62,000 nt of DNA from positions 29,794,398-29,856,397 of the forward strand of contig NC_092577.1 in the NCBI RefSeq assembly GCF_037975245.1, in the 5' to 3' direction. This DNA comes from Apostichopus japonicus. Its lineage: Eukaryota > Echinodermata > Holothuroidea > Aspidochirotida > Stichopodidae. Both the position numbers and the translations under genes were made by a program. Shown here piece by piece: positions 49,801-58,800 of this stretch. Numbering within the stretch: position 1 is the stretch's first letter; every line of letters starts with the position of its first letter. Under the pieces are notes generated by a model. That model did no database searches. It was not told where the DNA came from and was given only the letters and a program-made list of their open reading frames with translations.

Positions 49801-52800
49801 AACAGTACAGTAACAGAAGGGACAAAAACATGCACAGAATACAGACAGGTTAATGAGCACGGTGAACACAATAAGATAGATGAAAGGGGATTATAAGTGG
49901 ACAAGGGATGGAGAGAACAAAAGCAACAGGGGAAGAGGAGAGGTAGGAGATAAACAGTGGAGGGACAAAGAAAGGATTAAAGGAACAGGGTAGGGAATAA
50001 ACTGGAGAGGGACAAAGACAGAAAGGTGTGGAGAAATATTATTTATTAATATATTATATTTTACCTGGATCTTTGGTGGCGCAATAACTGTACTGGCCGG
50101 GATGTGACAATTCCTACCCCCCTCATCAGAAATGGTAACATCCCATTCAGTCTCGTTGGCAACCAGACACCATGGCTCCACGTTTATCACCACAGAATCA
50201 ACATGTGACCAATCTTGAGATAGATGAATATTCAAATCAGTGTTGGGTTGGCTGATGATTGGCTGTTCTATCTGACTGCTTGAATTTGATTGGCTGGAAG
50301 ACAAGAAATATGATTGCACAAGAAGAAATAATCACGAGTTTATCTTAAATTGTAATATTCACTTGTGATGATGGTAATTGAACTGTAAAAATTGGTAGCA
50401 CTGTTTGCAGTGGAGTATCGGAATATGTTCTGATATAATTCATCAGTTTCATATTCGTCTCTTGCTAGAAAGAATTATCCAAACACAACTTACCCAAATT
50501 CTGGTATTTCAAAGAGCCAGCTGTTTCTAGACTTTCTCTTGGATGAAGGAAAGATTAGATCGGATATGTTGAGGGGTTCCTTGGATAAAACCACAAAAAC
50601 GTCGGAGTCAAAACTAACTGGAATGGCTGGGTTGGATGGAGATGTTTCCGAACTGTAAATACAAAACAAGTAGAGAGAAAAATCGAAAATGCAAATGTAG
50701 AAACAAAAAAACAACAATGTAAATTCATTAATGAATTTGCTTGTCTGGTAGTAATCGCCTCAGATAACACCTGGTAAAATACTTAAAGGGAGAGCATTTG
50801 CTGTTTATGTTCACTTTTTACTGAAGTAATTTTCTTAAGTTCACATCAACTTCAATCATTGTACTCACTCTTTAATTTCAGAAAAGTCACAATTTTTGTT
50901 TGTTTACCTAGTAATCCTGAAGTTATCGGCAATTTAGTCATTTGTTCCAACTGCAGTATCAGTTTGCGAATGAGAACATTTTTGGAATGTGGGAAAATAA
51001 GGGAAAGCTAAGGCCATGTTTCAAAGGTAGTGTTTCTCTTTAAACCAGTGTAAACAGGGAATTCACAAACTGCACTCGACTAGCCGAGCTGAACTTACGT
51101 CAGTTGGAATGTTGCAAAGTACGGCGACGAGGGGTTGAGGTGGTACAAGGGGGTCATAGCCCCGCAGCCCTGGACCTCCTTGGTCTGTACACCGGGGTTC
51201 TTTCTGCATGTTAGATTCATGATTAAGGAATGCGGAAGTAAGTTGTTTATCCAGAACGAGGGACTGAACAGGATCTAGAAGGAAGGAAAATTTAACGTAA
51301 AATTATGAAATCTTGATGACGAAAAATATTTACAAATTAAAGGGGAAAAAAACAAACTAAATGACCTTTATTTTTATATATATATATAGATATATATATC
51401 TATATATATACTGGACTGAACAGGATCTAGAAGGAAGGAAAATTTAACGTAAAATTATGAAATCTTGATGACGAAAAGTATTTACAAATTAAAGGGGAAA
51501 AAAACAAACTAAATGACCTTTATTTTTATATATATATATATATATAGGATATATGAAGAGAAATAAAATGAAACTCACAGCTCTCTGAGTTTTACCATCA
51601 TGAGTCTCTTCCAAGATGGAACAGCAGAAGTAAATACTGGACTTGCTTGGACGTGGCACCTAGTAGCAGGAAGTAAAGATATACATAAAGTATGGAAAAT
51701 ATACTTGCAAAGGCAGATCCTTTTATTAGAAGAAAGGAGGGTGACGGAGGTGGTGAAGGATCTTTCATTTCAAATGGATGGTGAAAAAAAACATCTTTAG
51801 TAGAGGTATAAAAACAAAATGGTGGCATAAGGTAAAAACGAAATGAAACTGTAATTTCCAGTTTTGGACAGTGATCTGCGTTTGGAATAAAGAACATCAA
51901 AACTCTCGTCATCTTATTTCTAACCTGTTTAGCTTGTAATTGATTGACAGATTCGTGCTTTGTACAAGTGAATGTTGAAATTATGATCAATTATTTTGAT
52001 GAATTTCCCATCCATCTTTGATTGAGAGAAACTTGAAATGTCACCTCTCAAGGATTTATACTTGCAGCAAGGGGCTCACCTCTATGACAAATTTCTCCCT
52101 CATCATCTCGCCAGCGATGGCAAATTGCTCTGACCAGTCGCTCTCCTGACCTTGAAGCTTGACCCTCACGCCGACGATGTCTGATTCGTCCATGAGGAGA
52201 GACGGGTGGGATGATTCGGCATCGATCGGAAGAAACTGGTTTGAATTTCCCTCTGGTTGTAACCTCCCTTCAGATCCTCGTCTGCTCTCTGCGTCTTCTA
52301 ATAGACTCGGGTTACCTGTGAGCTTCGTATCGGCATTAAGAGCGCCCTCTATCTGGAGAGCATCCTCTAGATACAGAGCGCCGTTCTCTCTTAAAGAACC
52401 GATTGGTTGGTCTTCATCTTGGTCTGGATCATCAGAGGAGACTTGGAGGTGAATTTCGATTGGAATGGTGAGATGATTGACGAAAGACTGCTTGGCGTGG
52501 AAGAGAACCTACAAAGGAATTAGACAAAGATGCCAAAACTTATTCAGATGGATGAATGGATATTTTTTAAATTAAACATTGCTTGGCATATACAAAATAT
52601 TAACCTTAACATCAAACCAGGAGGTCAAGAGGTCAACCCCCAAAAACCTAAAAGGCAGCTGGTCCTGTTTAAATAACGAACATTATGACACCATCCTGTC
52701 GTTATTACCACATGAGCAAATTCCATTGTTTATCGCATGAATGTTCTAATGTATTCTTCAAGCAAAAATTACTTTAAAAATTGTTCAAAATGCGATCTGA

Positions 52801-55800
52801 GGATTGGTCAGAGTTAAACCAAATTTTTGCAAGAATCACGGACAATATAGGCCAGGGGATTACATTAAGACAAAACCCTTTAGATATTTTCAACCAAATG
52901 AATATAAATGTTGTGTGACATATCAATGAATTTCATACCATCACCAACATTCCTTCGCACAGGCGCTCTATGTAATATTAGAAATTATTAATAACCTGGG
53001 AGAATTTGCACAAAATGTTTGACCTTTACTTTACTATTAGAAATGAAAACATGACTAATCAGCGCTTAGAGACTTTTGCATTTTGCGCTTTATAAATTCC
53101 TAACATTACTATTATTATTAATCAAGCTAATGAGTCAGTTTTATTTTAAGGAGGGGGGGGGGCATTTAGCATCTAACAGCATCGACAAAATTTATCAAAC
53201 TTAAAGGTGGTACTTTTAAGAAGGGGTTTCCATTGCTTGCTGTTCTTCACTTGGCCCCAATAATGAGGTAAATGTATAACAGTCACAATGCCCCCTTTGT
53301 AAAATGTGCCTTCAAGTATCGAGAAACATCACCGGACTAAGACAACCTGTTACAAGGAAATCACGAGATCGGACACGGATCGGACACAGTCAACGGAGAG
53401 TGATTATGCTCACCTGTCGCTGTAGTGGAGATAATGCCTTAACTTCGACAAATAATGTGGCTTCTTTACCGACGTGCTTCAGAGGAGGGGATGTTATACC
53501 CTCCCGACAGATATCAAACGGTTCAGACCAATAGGAAGAGTCGTCAATGCCCACGTGTAACAGCTGAAAGGGTAGAAACAATAGACAGAAAACAATAGAT
53601 CAATTGTTATGTAGGTTTTATAATAGAGAGGTGGGCATTAGGTTATGAACAGATACTCTATTGAAGTATGAAGTGGTGTATTAAATTTGTAATGATGAGA
53701 GTGACATGCAGACATAAGGGAGCAAGTACATTGGAGAGGTGGTAGGGGTGGGGTTAGGGGTGGGGGAGGGGGTGGTGGTCTTGGGAGCGGTGGCAGTTAA
53801 AATAATTCCTGGACAAGAGTGGGAACATCCAAAGAGCACAGGGTAAATTCCCCTCGTTCGTTATAACCTCAATCACCACAAAAATTTGCAGTAGCCCCCA
53901 TCTAACACTTTCTTGAAGGCCGTCACAATTCGGTTCCTGGAGTCCACAAACCTAATGTAACCTTTTACAAAAAGCACCCTTTATATTTCAAACAACCCCC
54001 CCACCCTCCCTTATTCTCTCCCCTTGGCTGACAGTACCCTAGCTTGGTCCAGAATTTGTAGCATTACTAAAATATAACTTAGATTTGCAAATAAAACCAG
54101 TTCAATTTTGAACATGCACATTATTCTAGATATATTATGACGGCATTGTGGTCAATTGGTTAAGGCAGTGGACTTGTGATCTAAGGATTACAGGTTCGAG
54201 CCCTGGCCAGATCACTGCGTTGTGTCCTTGGGCAAGGCACTTTATCTCCATTGCCTCTCTTCACCCAGGTGTGTAAATGGGGACCTGCGAGGTGACTTGT
54301 AAATATAGTTGCGTGCCCCGGTTTGTGGCTGCACCCTATGGGAAGTCCCCCGGAGGACACGTGGCTGTGGTGCACTGTGGTGCCCCAGGAGAGATTGTTT
54401 GAATTGTGCACACTCTGGTGTGTAGGCGTGACAAGTTACCTGGCAATGACCAGGGTAAAGTTACACATCCGGGACAGCAAGTTTGCTTATGAGGATGTTC
54501 ATTAATCAGGAAGGATCAAGAATCAAGAATGAGATATTAGACAGTTTTACAAAAATAGAAACATTTTATTAATATCCCTCCTTGGTGTACTAGGTTCGTG
54601 GTCTACCTGTCGGCATTGCTTGTGTGTCCTCCAGCAGTACTGGTGCATCTTCCTAGGGGGGAGGATGATGACCTCATCGGTGTCGACTTGACCAAGTCTT
54701 AACGTGACGTTGGTGTTGTTACTGAGGATGTAATAGGCAGAAACCACCCTATCGGCTTCTTGCTGCTCGTTCTGATGGGAAAAGATAAGAGCTCTTGAAT
54801 AAAAATCCCAAAAACCTTTTCCAACACCCAAGAAAACTTCTTTACACAGTTTGGATAAAAGACTGAAATATTTCTCACAATTTTGTTTCAGAATAAATAA
54901 TACTATTACAGTATGACATCAGTTTTTACTCTTAGAGTTTAGCACAATTTTCATACATTTACAGAGAGATACATTTTAAATCGATTTTCATTCTTACGTT
55001 CATCCACGACTGAAGGGCACCTGTGAGCGTGTGCAGTGACCCTTGACCAATTCTGACATTGATATCCGAACTGTCCATTTCTATCAGACATCCGCCATCT
55101 GCCTGGTCAACCATGAGACTGCCCTCTAGCGGTAGGCTGCCGATCAACGGTACCATTGTCAGCTGAGAGTAGTTCAGCAAGGACGCTTTGAAAGTGGTGT
55201 GTAACTGTAGAGTGAGAAGAAGAAGAAACAAATCTTCCAAAATCTTGACCTTAAAGCAGCTTTATTGAGTTGAAATTGATAAATATTGGAAAGCTATTCC
55301 AAAGTTAAATCCCATTAAACAGAGAAATTCATGACTCATTACAGAGTAACTCATTACAGAGTAACTCACGACTCATTACAGAGTAACTCACTACTCATTA
55401 CAGAGTAACTCATTACAGAGTAACTCATTACTCATTACAGAGTAACTCATTACAGAGTAACTCATTACAGAGTAACTCATTACAGAGTAACACATTACAG
55501 AGTATCTCATTACAGAGTAACTCATTACTCATTACAGAGTAACTCATTACAGAGTAATTCATTACAGAGTAACTCATGACTCATTACAGAGTAACACACT
55601 ACTCATTACCTGGTAAACTAATTAGTTTGCTACACAGTCAAGTTTTATTTCAAGGAGTGAAGCAAAATTAGTCAAAAAGTCCAAACTTTGGAGGTTCGCC
55701 TTTACGTTGTGTTTTACATACTAATATGAAAAGACTCCGGCTGACAAAATGTTCAAGATTGAATCAAATTCATTAACTTCTCACCCAGGTTACATTCTGT

Positions 55801-58800
55801 TTGATGAAAAAAATCTTGAAGGATGGTCTTAGTTTGATTAATCGCAATCTTATTTTAAGAAATACTCGTTAGGTTTGGCAAAAAAAGTCCAACCAACTCA
55901 AAATGCTGCTTTAAAATAAACTAATGGTAAAAAGTTTGAGTATTTTTGAGTAGTTTTGAGCAGCCATGAGAAGCAATCAGTAGCAATGAGTAGTACTGGT
56001 TAGTTGCATTAAGTAGCTATGAGAAGCATTCAGTAGCCATTGGTAGTCACGAGTAACATTGTAGCCATGAACAGCCATGAGTATCACTGAGTAGCCATGA
56101 GTAGTACTGGTTAGTCATGAGTAGTACTGGTTAGCCATGAGTTGCATTTAGCAGCATTGAGTAGCACTGAGAAGCATTGAGTAGCCATTGGTAGTCACAA
56201 GTAACATGTGTAGCTACAGGTAGCCATCAACAGCCATGAGAATCAATGAGTAGCAATGAGTAATACTGGGTAAGGCATGTGCTGCACCCAGTAGCAATGA
56301 ATAGCACTGAGACGCAATCAGTAGCAGTGATTTGCATTGGGTAGCAATAAGCAGCACTGCACTGCCATGGGTTTCCCTTAGCAGCAGTGAGTAGCCATAC
56401 ATTGCATTCAGTAGCAGTGAGTAACCCTGTGTAGCCATTATTAGCCATGAGCAGTAATAAGTAGCACCAGTAGCCTTGGGTAACACTGAGTTGTCGTTAG
56501 TAGCATGGTAGCCATGAGTAGCCCTGCATAGCCATACATTGCATTCAATAGCAACGATTAGCAATGCGTAGCCACGAGTAGTCATTAGTAGCCTTGAGTA
56601 GCACTACGAGTAGCAGAATGTGTAGCATATTGAAGAACTGAGCTTACTTTAGTCTTGAGGGCTGTGGATGGAACCCTCCATAACTGAGCACTAAGTCTAG
56701 ACTCTATCAACGACATGACACAAACTTCCTGATCCTTCGGTTCAGCATCATCGAAGGTAAATGGCAGGAGCTTCTCAGGAACAACTGGAACCAAAAAAGA
56801 AACCAAAAACAAAGCATGTTTTTTTTTCTGACACAAAAATTATGGGCATTTATGCTCAAAATATATTAATTTAAATAGGACAATGTTAATCCACTTTCCA
56901 ATTAGTTTACTTGCCAGCCACTTCAATGTTTTTTTATAAAAATATGTTTAAGATTTGGTTTTTTTACCTTGTCCTAACTGACTCCGATGGTTCACCAGAT
57001 GAACGTCGATTAAACCAAACTTCAACGCCAGGGATGTCGTCGGAATAAAGACGGGCGAGAAACAAGAATCCACACGGAGTGACGCTGCCAGCGCCATTGG
57101 AGTCAGGATGATATTTTGTTCGTCGAGAAGATTTCTCTTCCTACGGAAAGGAGAACAAGAATTTGATCAGAGACTGAGACGAAACTTGCTCGTTATCGGT
57201 CTGTTCGAAAGAAAGAATATACAACTAAGAAACAAACCTTTTATCACTTCCAGGATTCAGCACCATTCTCCAGAGACAGGCTGCGACAGCGCCATCACTT
57301 CCAATTGACCTTTGACCCAGCCCCATGCTTACATGGTAGGTGTTAGTCTCAGAGACAAACAGATCTTTGTAATGTTGAAAACAGCAGTCCATTTCATCCC
57401 AGTATTCCAAACTGCATGGCACCTAACAAAGAGAATACTTTCATTGTCAATTCAGGACTGTCACCCATATCCTTAAATGCACAGCCAGACTAATGGACGC
57501 AACCTATGGGGCACAACTCAAGAGCCAGTCGCTAAACATTTCAGTGGGTCGCAGAATCTTTCCCAGACCTCGAAAAATGTATCTACAGTTTGAAGCATGA
57601 CGGATATTGATTAAGTATTTTTTAAACATAAGCCGATAATCCAAGGTAGTTTCTATGCAGCATTCTAAGCATTGATTATGGAGGGTGTGGGGGGGGAGGA
57701 GGGGTCTGGTGGCTTGTGGTTCATTCCTCATGGAAGATACTGGGTCATGGGCCTAATAGTCTGTGGACCGCTACAGTCGACTATGTGTACAGACAGCTAC
57801 AATAAATTTTTTGTTGGCCTTTTTGAAGTATACTTTTATATGACAGAGTAATGGATTAATAACCTACTATATAAAACACATGTTCTCAGAGAGCAGTCAA
57901 CATGCAACACTCTACAAAGATACATTCTACAATGAGGCTACGTTGCCTACGTTTACGGCGACTTACGTCACTCAGCTCATCCTCATCGCTTATGTTTGTG
58001 GCAGTACGCAGTGGGATAGGGGTCATGGTAATTCTTGTGAGCACCCTCGGCTCTGGATACTGCCATGTCATGGTCCCGTCGTGGTTCGTGCCAGAGCCTC
58101 CCGGTTGGAACTGTATCTCGTTAGCATGAGGTTCTTGAGATTCTAGTTTTTGGACCAACCCAATAAAAAAAATCACGACAAGATTAACGATAAACTTTAA
58201 CGAACATAAGGTGCTTGGTTTGATACAAACTGTTTGAGGCAAACAGAATTCTTTCTGAAAATAAACTTCTGTGGAAATAACTTTCTGTAGTTGTGAGAAA
58301 GGAATCAAAGAACTATGTCTGTTTCTTCCTTTGTTTTCTCATTTTCTGCACCATTTTTGCAACTGATACAAACTAAACATCTCAAGGGTTGCACAAAAAT
58401 ACTCAAATGATGACTGGTTTGATCAGGGCATGGGCTAACAAGCTCTAACATTATTGGTGAACCTACTGTTTCCCACCCCAGTTACTACATTTTCTAAATT
58501 TCTAAAAAGACATTTCAAGCTAACTGATATGGTCTCTTTTTTTGTTGTCTCAATCATCAAATTTCTCAAAAAAATAACAAAAACAACATAAATCTAAAAA
58601 ATTTACACAATATTTTTTTTTAAACTTAATTGTATTACTTAAAATGAGGTTGTCATTAATCAAGCAAAAAAGGCAATTTGCTTGATATTTTCACCAAATA
58701 AATGTTAATGGAAAGTATTTTATTTATGGAAAGTAGTTTTATTTCAGTTCAGACATGCCAAAAAAGATAGGTAGCAGGTAATGGTGATCTGTGATCGATA

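Noticed and set aside
54140-54212. Possible tRNA gene
   Set aside because: The A and B boxes belong to a SINE head; no cloverleaf with a paired acceptor stem is seen.
54181-54411. 76-codon minus-strand frame, also seen at 61749-61964
   Set aside because: Both are antisense readings of the tRNA-derived SINE.
55334-55610. CRISPR-like array
   Set aside because: The 15-bp units are contiguous with no unique spacers, and the genome is eukaryotic.
56214-56585. 123-codon frame with repeated LLLIA and GYSLLL-like pattern, resembling a membrane protein
   Set aside because: Translation of the GAGTAGC minisatellite; the apparent hydrophobic repeats follow from the DNA repeat.
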